The notes under the pieces were generated by a model that saw nothing but the letters and a program-made list of their open reading frames with translations, did not search any database and had not been told where the DNA came from. From positions 15,989,067-16,053,066 of the forward strand of contig BTRK01000002.1 of assembly GCA_036245805.1 (NCBI GenBank): a stretch of DNA of 64,000 nt. The letters run 5' to 3'. Shown piece by piece: positions 22,542 to 35,385 of this stretch. This DNA is from Pristionchus mayeri. Taxonomy: Eukaryota; Nematoda; Chromadorea; Rhabditida; Neodiplogasteridae. The position numbers and the translations under genes were made by a program. Every line of letters starts with the position of its first letter. Position 1 is the stretch's first letter.

Positions 22542-25500
22542 CTAATTAGCACGTAATGGAAAATCATTCTTCTCCGAAAATTCGATCCTGATTTCATAAT
22601 AGTATTTTTGCTCTAATTTGCAGTAGAATGAGGAATCCGCATTCTTGATTACGAATTTACAGATATCGAATGGCTCATAATCAAGATGATTTATAGTTAC
22701 AATCTCGAGGTTAGCATTCTGAAAATATTGCGTTCTTACTCATTATTGTCTTTACAGTCTGAATAAAATTTTAAATATGTTTTTATTTGGTTTTTTTTTA
22801 ATTAGTGAGGAAGCAATTAATCAACAAATAGTATCTACCTTGATCTTTGTAATTAGCTCATCCTTCTCAATTACCATCCAGTGAGATATTATAGCAAATG
22901 TCCAGTCCACTTTTTTGATCGGAAGGCGAAAACGCATCTGAAATTATTGATATTCTTCAGAAAGAATGTCAAAAATTCTATTCACAATAAAAAGATTTTT
23001 ATTCTTAAAAACTCACGAAAATCAACTCAATGAAATTGTCCGTAGTTACATAAATTGACTGCATGTAGAGCTTTCCGAAGCGGCAAATTATTGAGAGTAG
23101 CTCATCATTCGCATGAAGAGAAGTACTCTGCAATTTAGCAAAATATCAGGCTGGCGCATAAGTTTTTTCCAATTTCAACTTGTGAAGCTTTTCACATATT
23201 ACAGCCTTTGGCTCTAATTGATTTTCATTTTGATTATTATGGGTGCATGGATACTCTCTTAAGCGCACTTTAGTACAGACCTATTGAGATCGCCTTGTGG
23301 CCATAGTGCGAGGTCAAAGTAGTCTCGACTACGAATTTCGGAATGACTTTAACAGGTTAGAGCTTTCCAGTCTGCAGTGATCAGGTGAAATCATCAACAC
23401 TATCGTGAAGTGTGATGAACGTACATCACGAATATACATGCGAATCGTGTTTGGAGCAAATGACCTGCTCACAATAGGAGCTAATTCCAATGTTGGGTTC
23501 AGCTAAACGTGACCAAATTCACTTTCCCTCACCGTGATTTCGTTCGCTTTGCGGTATCGAAACCAAACCTATCTCAGCATACAGTTACTACCATGAGGAG
23601 TTTAAAATTGCGTTATTGTGGACATTCATCACTGCAACTAAAATCTGCAGTCATCAACATTTTTATGACGAAATTTGCACATCGAAATCAATGTATTTCA
23701 CAGCTTCCTGATTAGATGATAGATAGAGATCCCACGTTTTTGTGTTCGTTAGCATCAGCTACCCTTGGCCTATTACTCAATAGCTTCACATAATGGCGGC
23801 ATTCCTGTGCATTCAGAAAATGGACTCTAAAAATAATCAACAAAAGTCAAAATTTTGATCGGATAGACCAATAATCGGATTTTGGAAAAAAAACTCTTTT
23901 TGAAAAGGGGTTGATGCGATGTGTCAATTTTCACCAATGGTAAAGTAGCCCCATAGTGCAAGATTAAATCGCCCCTATAAACAAGCCAGTCTCTTTAGCA
24001 CATAAGGCAAGAAAAATGAGATATCACGTGGAGTTTCTTTCCAGCTTGTATGATTAGTCACTCCCTAATTCTGTGATTAATTAGGCTAGCACCGATTTCA
24101 ACCTACTATTTGAAAGTGCATTCAAGGGGCTTCTCAATAATGTATGTGAAGATGTCTAGCCAATTTTCCCTGCAAAACAAGAGCGCGCCCAAATTTTTCA
24201 ATATTTATATGAGAAATTCACTTTTGGTTAACCTTTCATTTCTAGTATGATTTAAAAGCACGACACAATTCGCACATATCATAATAATTGTGAACTATAC
24301 CCCTACATTATGCTACAAATTTGTACTGATATGATTTGAGTGGCGGTTCATAGGTGGCTTTGAAATTCACCTCCAAAATTGGAAAAAAACTTATGCACCA
24401 ACCTAATATATAACCGCATTATGTTTATAACATTCGTATTTGCAAAGCTAATTACTCCTCTTAGTAAACAAATTACGTCAACGTTTTGCTTACAAAATAA
24501 CAGGCCGCGAAGCAACATGCAGTCTGGTATATTCGTCTCACCGGGTGGTTCTTTCCATGATCGATAGAATAGTCGCCAAAGTGAGCTTTAGATGAGCTGA
24601 AGGCAGCGAGAAATTGTACGGTTAGCATTCGATCGATACGAGTGTTTTCAGGAATTATATTCTCTATTAGAGTGAGAGATTGCACGTTTGCAGCCAGTAT
24701 GAATTGTGCAAGCCTGGAAAAGACAAATTACGAATGAACTATCACGTATGCCGCCTACCTTTCCGAAGTCATACCACGGCTAAAGGTTACTTCGTGGAAG
24801 GAGATACTCTTTAACGGATTGACTTGAATTATTTTGGAGCATTCAGTCAGCATTGCCTTGTCCACATATACCTAAAATATATTGCCAAATGATTGTGAAT
24901 TAAGAAATTATATGTTACGTTATGGAGAGTCAGTTCGGAGAAACGATTTTTCTCGCATAATTCGTGTAGACTACAAAAAGCGACGGGGGGCATGGGTATG
25001 ATCCGATAAGTTAGATCCATTTGATATTCTTTCTTTTTGGGATACGTTCTCGAAATCTGAAATGAAAATGCATATATTTGGTGATTCCTCGCGGATTTAC
25101 TCACGGTGTATTCACACTCGGGATAATATGTTTTGCTTGATTGCTTGACAATTCTGTTTCCCTCTCGGTAGCCAAGACGTGTGATTTGATAGGCGAAATT
25201 AATCCCGTCTCTCGAGGTAACGTAGAACGAGTGGGCGGAGTCAGTCTAAACAAATGAAATCAACGCAATAATTATGAACAAAAATTTCACCTGCACGATA
25301 ATCATTTCGTCAGCTTCGTTTTTCAGTTCTTCGAATTGATGATTATTTGCTAATGTTTTCATCTTTTGGCTGACGCACTTCATTGTGTCCAAGCTCTCCC
25401 TTAAAACATATGTGTCAAGAAAAGTTGGCAATTTTGTGCAAACCTGTCTAGAAATGAAAACACCGATAGAATGCAGTCGTCGATCAGATTGGAAAGCAAA

Positions 25501-25740
25501 TCCTGCAAAAAATAGTAAATAAAATATTTCTCATCCCGCTTCCCAATGCCTATCACTTCTTTGACATCGGGGCAAGATAAAATTCTACTCTCATATTTTG
25601 CAAAAAAATTTAAGCTTGGTAGCCGTTTTATATTGCAAACAAACTTTAATATTTACCTCATCTCCAGTGATCGATGAACTAGCAAACAGCTTCCGGCGTT
25701 TGTCACATTCTTTTTTCTCCACTGGCAGACAGCGTTTCAT
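22542..25740 (-). CDS. F-box domain protein
   Basis: This is a nematode-style F-box protein, expected to act as a substrate receptor in SCF ubiquitin ligases (family knowledge). Exon 1 starts at 25740 (MKRCLPVEKKECDKRRK, a basic and possibly nuclear N-terminus). Exon 2 (about 25447-25504) carries the F-box core DLLSNLIDDCILSVFSFLDR. It is followed by ESLDTMKCVSQKMKTL and DEMIIVQ (about 25290-25400), SAHSFYVTSRDG (about 25130-25245), PPVAFCSLHELCEKNRFSEL (about 24920-25060), the exon with NPLKSISFHEVTFSRG (about 24760-24870), and SLTLIENIIPENTRIDRML (about 24531-24680). After an intron filled by a mariner-like element come STSLHANDELLSIICRFGKL (about 23022-23130), MRFRLPIKKVDWTFAIISHW (about 22840-22937) and a last exon ending NDFPLRAN. 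The C-terminal part resembles the long leucine-rich tails of nematode F-box proteins, but I cannot assign a subfamily. Confidence 0.78.
23146..24406. mobile_element. Decayed mariner-like element in an F-box gene intron
   Basis: The ends are TCAGGCTGGCGCATAAG and its inverted partner CTTATGCACCAACCTAA, and both arms continue into TTTTTTCCAATTT. TA lies outside each end (23144-23145 and 24407-24408). The length, 1261 bp, is that of a full mariner, but no open transposase frame or clear DD34D motif remains. Elements with matching ends lie at 33573, 52346 and 63343. Confidence 0.75.
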
Positions 25741-25771
25741 TTCTGACAATTCATCGAATTAGGCAAGTGGC

Positions 25772-27279
25772 AACAATATATGAGACGAATCGCGAGAGAA
25801 TCGACCATTTTAGGGGGGTAGGCGGCAGTGAAATTCAAAATCAACCACTCCCTCTACAAAGTTGGCACAGAGTATTTCAAATGATACTCTTTCAAACTGC
25901 GTCGTCAGAATTTTGATAACTGTCGTCATCTTCGAGATTCAGAAGCCCAAACATGGTACTATCACTTTTCGGAAGTCAAATCGGGCGCATTTAATTAATC
26001 ATAACATCGTCTAAATTAAAGATAGAAGGCCGTTCTTTGCTTAGAATGAAAGAGGATATCCAGGGCTACAACTTTCATGTTGACCATGTCATTCGCAGTG
26101 CATGCTCCTGTGCGGGGCTGTCGGTCGGACTAAAAATGTCGAATTTTTTCAAATCGGAAAAACCCACATAAGTTATTATGCGGAAGTTATAGTCCCTACA
26201 GGTGACTAACTTTTCGCCAAAAATCAGACAAATCGTGAAGATGAAAAAAAAGAGCTCGCACTTTAGTGGGGTGGTCCCAAAATGGGTTCCAGACAGAGAA
26301 ACTTCCAAAAGTTTAATTGGCTGCTATCGGGCTCAAATACATCCACAATCATCCAAAACAACATTTCAAGTTGTTTCCCCAATTGTTGTAACATATGAAA
26401 TGTTCAGCTCATCATGCTCTACAATTCTAGCCATGAGGCGGGACCCTACGACCATTTTGGCCGAAATTACAGTTTTGCGCCTTTCCGTAGATTCATCGCA
26501 TGAAATATCATGTTTACAGGTGCCCTCTTTCTTTCACACGTTTCAAGGGATGTTCCTACACTACTTGGAACCGATTTAGCGCAATAGCACCCATCCCATA
26601 GGTTGTTGAAGGTAAAAATATTGATTTTCTAATTTGAGGTCATACTGTAGTTTTTGGCCATTTACAGTGTTACAACAATTGGGGAAACAACTTGAAATGT
26701 TGTTTTGGATGATTGTGGATGTATTTGAGCCCGATAGCAGCCAATTAAACTTTTGGAAGTTTCTCTGTCTGGAACCCATTTTGGGACCACCCCACTAAAG
26801 TGCGAGCTCTTTTTTTTTCATCTTCACGATTTGTCTGATTTTTGGCAAAAAGTTAGTCACCTGTAGGGACTATAACTTCCGCATAATAACTTTTGTGGGT
26901 TTTTCCGATTTGAAAAATTTCGACATTTTTAGTCCGACCGACCGCCCCGCACAGGAGCGTGCACTGCGAATGACATGGTCAACATGAAAGTTGTAGCCCT
27001 GGATATTCTCTTTCATTCTAAGCAAAGAACGGCCTTCTATCTTTAATTTAAACGATGTTATGATTAATTAAATGCGCCCGATTTGACTTCCGAAAAGTGA
27101 TAGTACTATGTTTGGGCATCTGAATCTCGAAGATGACGACAGTTATCAAAATTCTGACGACGCAGTTTGAAAGAGCATCATTTGAAATACTTTGTGCCAA
27201 CTTTGTAGAGGGAGTGGTTGATTTTGAATTTCACTGCCGCCGAGTAGTCGATTCTCTCGCGATTCCTCTCATATTATCA
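25772..27279. mobile_element. Foldback element C
   Basis: A 1.5 kb inverted repeat with arms of about 600 bp (25772-26392 and 26669-27279) and a 276 bp spacer. Paired blocks include GAATCGCGAGAGAATCGA, ACCACTCCCTCTACAAAGTTGGCACA, CATGTCATTCGCAGTGCA and GCTCAAATACATCCACAATC with its complement. It begins only about 30 bp upstream of the F-box start codon, so it must displace or replace that promoter. No coding content; the exact ends are uncertain. Confidence 0.75.
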
Positions 27280-28262
27280 AATAGTGCACGACAATTTTCT
27301 TTGGCAATTGGTTGTGAATGGTGAGATATAACATCGTTTCAAAAAATGCAATTTTTGAGAGGCCTGAACTCCTTTACTGATGTGTTCAGAATTTAAAGTA
27401 ATGAAAATTATAAATAAGCGTATCGGAGAATATGCAAGACAGATGATGTGATACGCGAGCCATCTTCATGGTTGTAAAGTTGTCGTCGGAAGGGCGGAAT
27501 CCAAATTATTGAGGCAGTCAAGCCAGAAGGCTCTGAACAATTGTATCTTGCACGCAATTGATGACTATACCAACACTGCCAGGGGGATTCAATTAAAAGG
27601 AATGAGTGATTATCGAATGATCTTCCGGATTCACAGAGAAAATGGGCGGAGCGTACTATAGTTGGAAGGTCAAATATCCCGAGGGTTGCTCGATTGCGGA
27701 AATGCAAAAGATGTGAGAGAAGTACATTGCTCGAAAATTTTAGAAGTAGGGGCTGTGGAAGGCGTAGGAACATGTTTGTCAGATAAAGAAAGGACTCTGT
27801 GTGATAAGGGGATCAGGGAGATGCAATAGTAGAGCATGGAAAATGGCTAGTGTTGTAGAGGAAAAGGAGCAACAAGATTCGGAAAGCAGATAACACAATG
27901 GAATTGTGCACAGAGATGAAATCGATGATAACTAAGCAATCCATAGTAAATCCATCGTGGCGCAGTCCGATTTTTTCTCTGGCCAGCCTCACTTTTTCAC
28001 TATCTTTTCACCCCTTTTCCTCAGCATGAGCACGGAAGTCTAGCAACGAGAGTAGGGAGGAGACTAGCAACATTCTTTCCCAAATCTTTTTTATTTCGAT
28101 TTACATTTCGACTCCCTCAGTTGGAATAAGTCTGTGATGAAAGGCGTGATATGGACATGCAGAATACGGAATGAGTTTATTCTACAAGCATCGCTTGTTG
28201 AGACGAATATGACAGTGAAGATGGAGACGAATCATTCGGAATCTCCCTTGACCTCTCGGCCT
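27280..28262. other. Spacer, nothing recognised
   Basis: About 1 kb between foldback element C and the last exon of the broken BTB copy. A 121-codon minus-strand frame (27408-27773) is present, but its composition and lack of splice or start context do not support a gene. The part from about 28090 resembles the 3' flank of BTB copy 1 (17940-18060), so the duplicated segment appears to begin there. Confidence 0.4.
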
Positions 28263-28442
28263 TCACTCGGCATCGGACAGTTGTTCGGCCTCCAGCCTGT
28301 CATCGATCCGCTCATCTGAGAATCCCTCGAAGTCGGCGGATGACTGGAACAATTGCTTTGTTTTCGAAATTTGTCACCATGGAGAAGTATCCAAAAATAT
28401 GTTTTTGCGATTCACAAAGCGCTAATCACATGCCACTACTAA

Positions 28443-30153
28443 AACAGACTATCTGAGAGAATCGAAATAGACTTGGCACAGGTCGAAAATTAGAATTCGT
28501 TCTGACTACACCAGTAGGTAGTACTCGACTAGTAAAACCGACGAGCATCACCAGAATTTCGATCCGCGTCCGCGTCCGCGCGGGAGCGGATGTTAAACAA
28601 AAATACTGAAAATTCGAACTTTTTTAAAAACGATCCCAATCGATTCAGAGGTAGGGGCGCTGCATTCCTTGACAAATTCTAAGACTTTTTTACTTCGGGG
28701 AATTTTTCGATCAGATTCCATCTAGCTCCGGAAATCGATAATTTCACTTTTACTTCGGACATGAATGCCATTCCCCAAAAATTTTACAAGAACTCCCCTA
28801 AATATTATTGGTGATATAGTATTTGCTTGAGGCGATACATACCTCAGCAAAATGACGCGTTGGATAAGGACACGTAAGTTAGTTAAAATAATTTTTTATG
28901 AATTATGGTGTGGTTTTTGGGTTACGGTAAGTGAGTGCAAAAGTTGGACGACTTTTCCCAATTTTCGAAAATGATCAGAAATTAATTTTCTGATCGAAAT
29001 ACATCTATTTCTCACCTGATATACCATCCCCGGAATAAAAACACCGGTGAGGTCCATGACCCCCTACTCATGGGTGCGCGCCTCCTGTCACATTGCACGT
29101 ATAGGGGGTCATGGTCCAAAATGCGTGTGGAGTCGATGTTGGGCCAACCCTAAGTATCATCACAGGCACCACCTACAGACATCCCATATTCAGTTGAAAG
29201 CTACCGTACTCCGATCAACCGCATTCTAAATACTGTAGACACAACACGTGAAGACAGACGCGCTCACGCTGGCTTTATAGGGGTCGGGCACTAATGGAAT
29301 ATCTTTCCCACGCCTGTAGTAATCCGTTTACTGTAACCTTGATACGGTAACGCTAGCTCACTATCACGGAACGACATTATTGCAACGTAGGTATTGCGCA
29401 TGTGATGTTTTGGTAGGAAATTTTAAGCATAATTTATTTCTAACTTTTCAACTGGAAATCATTACCGATTGAAGTAGCACACCTGCTTTTGAAATCTCTT
29501 GCCAAGCTTATGGGTTGCTGGAATTTCACTAATTTATTGGTTTAATTAACTGTGAATAATAACTATAGAGTTCAGACCATTTATGCCAATCCTCTTGTGC
29601 TTCTCGTCAACGAATGTTTTCATGCGATACGCGCTATTAAGTCGGTGGAAATTTGAGCGCTGTGGACTATTCCTTCGTTCTTATTTTCTGAGCAACACGC
29701 TGCGCTCTCCGGTTCTGAAACGAAGACATATAGTTTAAGCGGAAGGTCTCATTGCAATTAGGGAGCTTTTTATATTCAGGAGGGGAACGTTCCCAGCGGG
29801 CGATGGGGGAGCCTGCGGCGCGGGCGAGAGAAGATTACACGAAATCTCTCGTCTCCCTTTCTCGTCCAGACAGCTGACTCGACGGGAGAGGGAGACTAGA
29901 GATGGAGCAAACTCAATTAGAGAGGAATGGTGGAGGATGAGGGGTGATAGGAGAATGGCGGAAAAAGTACGCGTAGGCAACAACATACAAGATGATTAAG
30001 TGGAAGGTCTCTCTGGAAGAAATAGATATATTTCTCATTTCCATCTGAACGCGAAGCTGACAACAATCGATCGCACGCCCGCAAACGCTCCCTCAACAAG
30101 ATAGAGGCAGCGGACGAAAACAAACCGCTCGGCCTCTAGTCTTTTATCGCTTT
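28443..30153 (+). repeat. Left terminal inverted repeat of the 8.7 kb transposon
   Basis: About 1.71 kb, matching 35386-37107 in reverse complement with only scattered differences in the inner part. It contains its own internal hairpin (CCATGACCCCCTA against TAGGGGGTCATGG, 29055-29115). No coding content is likely; open frames here are repeated identically in the other arm. Confidence 0.85.
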
Positions 30154-30301
30154 TCTTTTTTTCTTTGAAAACTCTGCTCACATGAACGTATCTGACTACA
30201 TTTTTGTTTGTTTATCTGTATCAATTTTCTCGTTTATACCGCTTTCTTGTTTTCTATTCGTCTATAATATTGTTTATTTTGAGATTAAATTATTGTAGAC
30301 G

Positions 30302-33300
30302 ATGAAAACTCTTCCGTTTTTCATTCTAACTCTATCGATTCTACATGAACTGAAATGCCATCCTCCCGCATTCTCAACCGACAGGGAGGTAAGAAATTTC
30401 TATTGAAAGGTTTCCAAAAATGAGCATTTCAGCGGCTTAAAAACAGCGGACTTTCATGCTTCTTCGCAGTTGAGCGATACTCAATCTCGAATACCCGTAA
30501 ACGAATTGACTCGACTGCGGTTTCCACCACGTGTACTGGTAGCTCAAAGAAGTACGATTAGCTTTAATAGTTAAATAGTATTTGAATATAAGGACGTTTG
30601 AGTAATGGTCGAGCAAATGGGCCTAAAAATCTAGATTCTGCATAACTACGTGATTTGGAATTCTCGAAGATTCCCTAAACACCTTTCAAATCTTCACTCA
30701 TAGACCTAAATGTCTAAAGTGCTAGGCCAGTGTCAATTTGGGCGGATTCAGTCCGGAGTGTCCACCTTTCGCCAGACATATTTACCTGCGTGATCTAGTC
30801 ACGACTACCAATTCCCCGACCCCAATGGGTAGGCGCCTTGGTGAGGCGGAAACGGTGTCACGGCCGGGACTCGAACCCGGTGGGATGGAATGGGAGGGCG
30901 CGCCATATATCACTACATCACTTCCTCCCACTAATGACAACTCGGTTCAAAATAGAGATATGAATGTAAAATTGTCAGAATCTCTTATGGTTGTCCAAAG
31001 CTAGGTCATGGATATGACGGCGTCGAAAGTCCAACATTGCAGACACTCCTTCTTTAAGCCATGTGAATCACTACCCCCAATGTACGAATAGCGAATTGAG
31101 AATTGTGTACTGTGCTAGGACCCTCAGTATCTGATCCACTTTCATCAAACGGTAACTTTCAGTAACTTTCATTTACCTATATCTATCTAAAAACAAGTTT
31201 TAAACTCATCATTTCAGACTTGGTACCCTTCTTGGACCGACCCGTATGGAACTCTATGGAACTTCCTCGAAAATGGACCTCGCAATGACTCGAGGAATGG
31301 CATTCTATTCGAAAAATGAGGAGGAGCTAAGGCAATTCGCTGACTTGGACATCTGTGAGCACCATGAAAAAGAGTTGCTTACTCAATGGTCGACAAAACA
31401 CATCAAGGTCAAGACAATCGGTGAGAAAGTGTGGAAAAATAAGTGCTCTTGAATTCGGGAATCTTCAGGCGAAACACATCATCAAAAGTGTAGCTTTCCA
31501 ATAATCACTGGAGAACCTCATGATGCTTTTGCTGAGAAAGAAGATAGCCATACACACAATGTTCAAAAAGAAGAAGCCCGACTCTTCACGGAGGCTACTG
31601 GCCACCACATTCATGTGGGAACTCGTTAGTAAATACCACTCTATGAGAATTCCAAAAAAACAATTTCAGCTATTTGTGCGGATCACCATAAGATGATCAC
31701 AGGAATTATTGAAGACTACAAAAGTGGTGATATGGATTGGAGCCCGTCCAACGAAGAGCCAGTTCCCACTTTTTCGCCCATTGAGTTGATCACTTTTTCG
31801 CCCATTGAGCTGTGTATGCTCTTGCGGAAGCATTACATCTCGACAAATACATCCCGAAGGATCCATTCTCGGGCTTAGCCCCGGATACGAAGAGAAAGAA
31901 GGCGGATGATGGGTTCAAGATGTTTCGTGCTGTGCTAACTGGACTCGCTCCTGGGCACGAGACTGAACTGTACCCAATGATAGAGAGGAAATTCCATCCT
32001 CGTAACTGGGATTGCCACCTCGAGCACAACTTCGATGATGTGATGAGAGTAGTTGCTGAGCAGTACATGCTGGCTCCTACTCATCGCCTCCAAGAATTCA
32101 CTCTGGCTCTCATTGCTGGTCAATTCCCTCAGGGAATCCTCCTCCACTACATCCCTAACCTCTCTGTGTATCGATACCAAAAGGCGAGAAGAGTTGCTCG
32201 ATCTGGGAAGTTCTATTCAATGACTGTGGACCATCAGATCTATGAGAGATACGACACTATTGCTGTTAATGGACTAATTTCTCTGATAACGAGGTATACA
32301 TAGGTTCAAGAGCAAGCGATGAAATTCACTTTCAGCCCTCTTGTTCTAATAGGCCTTCCTTGGGGGGAAAAGACTGTGACAACATCGAGCGGCGAAGTGC
32401 TGACGATACCTAACACTGTGCGAATGATGAGCCAGGCGGAAATAGTTCGCCAGTTTCCTCTGTTCATGGCAGCACAAGGCGAGGGAGACCATACTCTGAG
32501 TTCTTCTTCGATTATTCGTCTCCTCAATTCTCTCCCTGCAACGGCTTCTCACTCAATGACTTGCGTTGACAGCTTTCTCGCCAAAGCCAATTATGTACGA
32601 TATAAATTGCTTTATTCAATATGACAAAGCTTTTAAGGCATTCGAGGATTTATTGAGAATAGTCGATCGTCTCCATGAAATGGCTATTCTCAATAAAGAC
32701 GCGAAGATCGATTGGAGGTGAGTGCGAAAAGGGGCCATCAACTTAGAATCCCGAATATTCACAGAAACAATATTCTCGAAGACCAGCTATATCTCAAAAC
32801 TGACTTCAAGCTTCACTTGAAACACGAGTCCCTGATAGCGAACCATTGCCTAACGTTCGCTCTCTCCGACCCGGACGATCCGGCATTCCGCAAAACTGAA
32901 GATCATCAGCATACGGAGCAATGCCCGAGATGCACGCACTTGTCGAAGTCGTTCACGTGAGCATAATAGAGATTACATCGATCAATTGTTATTTCAGAGA
33001 ACTCTTGGAAGTAATTGCTGATGCATCTGCTGCTTCTACTTCTGATTCGATGAAGAAGGAATTAGCTGAAATGCATTTCCGAGTTAAATCTCATCAGGAG
33101 ATCATCAAGAGACAACGGAAAGGTACGCCCCTACTCTAAGGTATCAATAAGTATCCTTCTCTAGATTCGTGCTGCGTTCACTAGCCTAGAAAGAGAAGGA
33201 ATCATTGACAAGATGGAAAATCGACAATGCCTAGTGACTGCTGACTTCGCTACAAAGTTTCTCTCAGCATACTACTGGCAGGAGCAGAGTCTCTTCTTCG

Positions 33301-35069
33301 GCCAGACTGGACATTCGTGGCACTTCTCCCATTCTCTCTGCAAGCTAGAGGATCAATTCATCCAACATACTTTCATACACTTATTAAAGACCGAGCGCCA
33401 GGTATTAAAATCTTTCTTGTAAATTACAATGACGATTTACAGGACAGTGTGACCGTCTCCCATGTCCTCGATCACGTGGCTGGAGAACTGAAATCTGTCG
33501 GGGTTGAGAAGATCCATCTTCGCTCCGACAACGCCGGTTCGTTATATCAGAATTCAAAACTGATGACGTTTATTAAGTTGATGCATCAAATTTTTCCATT
33601 TTAACATTGCTTTTTTATTGTTTCCTGATTCAGCAATCATTGAGGCACGCCTCTACAGAGGCGCGCTACTATCCACTGCTTCGCAGCTATTATGCTAATA
33701 TAATCAAACTCCTCGTCTCTTCTTTTTTCTAAAAAATCAATTGGCAATTTTTTTTCGATCTGATATGAGTATATTCGTTTTTATTTGAGCGATATTCGAG
33801 CAAAGTTCTACGAATGCCAAGTATCCCCAAACTTGAGCAATATGGCGAGGGCAGCATGTTAAATTAGTCGAAAAAAGGTTTAAAATAACTCGGAAAAGAG
33901 GAGATGACAAAAGTAGACATTTTGCTGTCATTTTTTGGCAAAAATGTTCGGCACGATACATATTCTGATGATAAAATTAACTGGTTATCATACTAATAAT
34001 GTGCGCTCATTGAGTGAAGAACTCTCGAAATGACTAATCGTAGCATACTTAATTTTAATATGATATTAGCATCTACGCAAGTTTCACTTTTTTGTGATAT
34101 TACGGGTTTGTCCTGGCATTGCTATTCGCAGAGTACAGACTATCAAAAGACAGGCTTAGTCGACCTACTCAACGACTTTGATTCAACATTGTGGTTTTAA
34201 CGCTGAAAGTTTTGGCTACTACACATGGTATACATGAGAGTATTAATTCGCCCGCTGATAAAAAATAACTAAATGAAAATCAGTCCAATGAAAAATGCAG
34301 GACACGACCAAATGTAAAAAATGTGAAAATCAGCAAAAAACTTTTTCATCAACCTAATACTACACTTACAAGTGATGGCCATGCCCAATTTGTTTATTGT
34401 TCAGAATGCTACCACTCGGCTGCCACACTCGGAAGCATCCCTGAAATAATGGAGACGACGGGCCTGAAGATTGGATCGTGGAGCTTCAGTGAGTCGCAAA
34501 ATGGGAAAGCGGCTCCCGATCGGATGACTGCAACGGCAAAGGGTGTCCTTCGCCGTTACTTGGACAGTGGGAAAGACATCAAGGATCTTCACGACATGTT
34601 CCTTGGCCTTACTTCTGGGAAGGGAATGCGAGGTGTCACTATCTACGAGGCCTCAATTGAATCCCCAAGCAAAGAAGAGAAGAACACCTTCAGGATCCCC
34701 GGTATTTCCGACATGGGACATTTCCATTACGAGGTGGATAGTGATGGAAACGTCACTATGCGGTACTGGAAGTACCATGGTATTGGCCCAGGGAAGACTA
34801 TCACGAATCTGAAGGCCAATAAGGGCGCAATGGATATCATCGCCACGGGTGGTCGAGTACTTATCACGCCTGGACTAGGCGAAGAGGAGATGGAACGACT
34901 GAGGAATAATGAAGAGACTCTGTTTTGGATCAACGACATCAATCGCAACTCTATTGATGAACCGTTCGACGTGGATGATGATGCCGACGAGCCCATTGTC
35001 ACCCCGCCCAAGCAGTCCCTTCGAACAGTGAAGCAAGACGTGGAACGTGGAACTATCGAGAATAATTAA
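30302..35069 (+). CDS. DDE-like transposase of the long-TIR transposon (probably frameshifted)
   Basis: About ten exons read on the plus strand. Later exons carry a chain of motifs typical of a metazoan DDE-type transposase that I remember from other genomes but cannot name: a Cys/His-containing linker (CPRCTHLSKSF, about 32915-32955), VTADFATKFLSAYYWQEQS (about 33235-33290) with the first Asp, TGHSWHFSHSL, then QDSVTVSHVLDHVAGELK, RSDNA joined by splicing to ECYHSA (33540 to 34396) with the second Asp, WSFSESQNGKAAPDRM (about 34482-34530) with a possible Glu, and YHGIGPGKTI. The end is acidic (DVDDDADEP), with the stop at 35067-35069. The two first exons (30302-30388, signal-peptide-like, and 30433-30539) do not join in phase to the exon at 31218, so they are tentative. 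A frame change is needed near 31812 beside a 24 bp tandem duplication, so this copy is probably defective. Confidence 0.65.
30780..30945 (-). mobile_element. tRNA-derived SINE-like fragment
   Basis: On the minus strand, 30861-30880 reads CCGGGTTCGAGTCCCGGCCG, a perfect T arm with a polymerase III B box. Upstream of it (30885-30945) lies GGAGGAAGTGATGTAGTGAT, which resembles a tRNA 5' half with a poor A box. Downstream sequence does not complete an acceptor stem. It is better read as a tRNA-derived repeat than a working tRNA. It lies in an intron of the transposase gene. Confidence 0.5.
33573..34357. mobile_element. Mariner-type MITE inside the transposase intron
   Basis: The ends TTAAGTTGATGCATCAAA and (inverted) CATCAACCTAA match the TTAGGTTGGTGCA family, with TA on both sides (33571-33572 and 34358-34359). 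It is 785 bp with no open frame. It is nested in the long-TIR transposon, within the intron that separates RSDNA from ECYHSA, so the coding sequence is spared if splicing is normal. Confidence 0.7.
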
Positions 35070-35385
35070 GAGCTTGAAGAAAGGAAATGAATCAAATGAT
35101 TTCGCACGCACCCTCTGTTATGGCGCGGTCAGTGTCACCATTTAGACGCATTTTCTAGAAAGACAAATATACTGGCAGCACCATTGTTGTTCGTGATTGG
35201 GTGCGTTAAATGTAGCAGTTATTAGTATCGAACGCTGACAAGAACGGGCGAATTTGCGAAGAAAAAATGCGAGAATTGGCGGATGATCGCATAGCATGTG
35301 AAATCAATGATCACAATGGATTTACAATTTGCCAGAAATGGACAAAAACGCTAATACGAGCCGAGCATTACAGAAGAAGAAGATC

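Noticed and set aside
27408..27773. 121-codon minus-strand open frame
   Set aside because: It has no motif, no supported start or splice context and an unusual composition, and it lies in spacer next to a foldback element.
29047..29229. Identical short open frames at 29047-29229 and 36308-36490, and at 29917-30123 and 35411-35617
   Set aside because: They are the same sequence in the two terminal inverted repeats of one transposon. Their repetition reflects the repeat, not conserved genes.
30302..30388. Signal-peptide-like exon as a separate secreted protein gene
   Set aside because: It has good sequence and a donor site, but the downstream exon does not join in phase and no complete gene can be built. 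It is kept only as a tentative first exon of the transposase gene.
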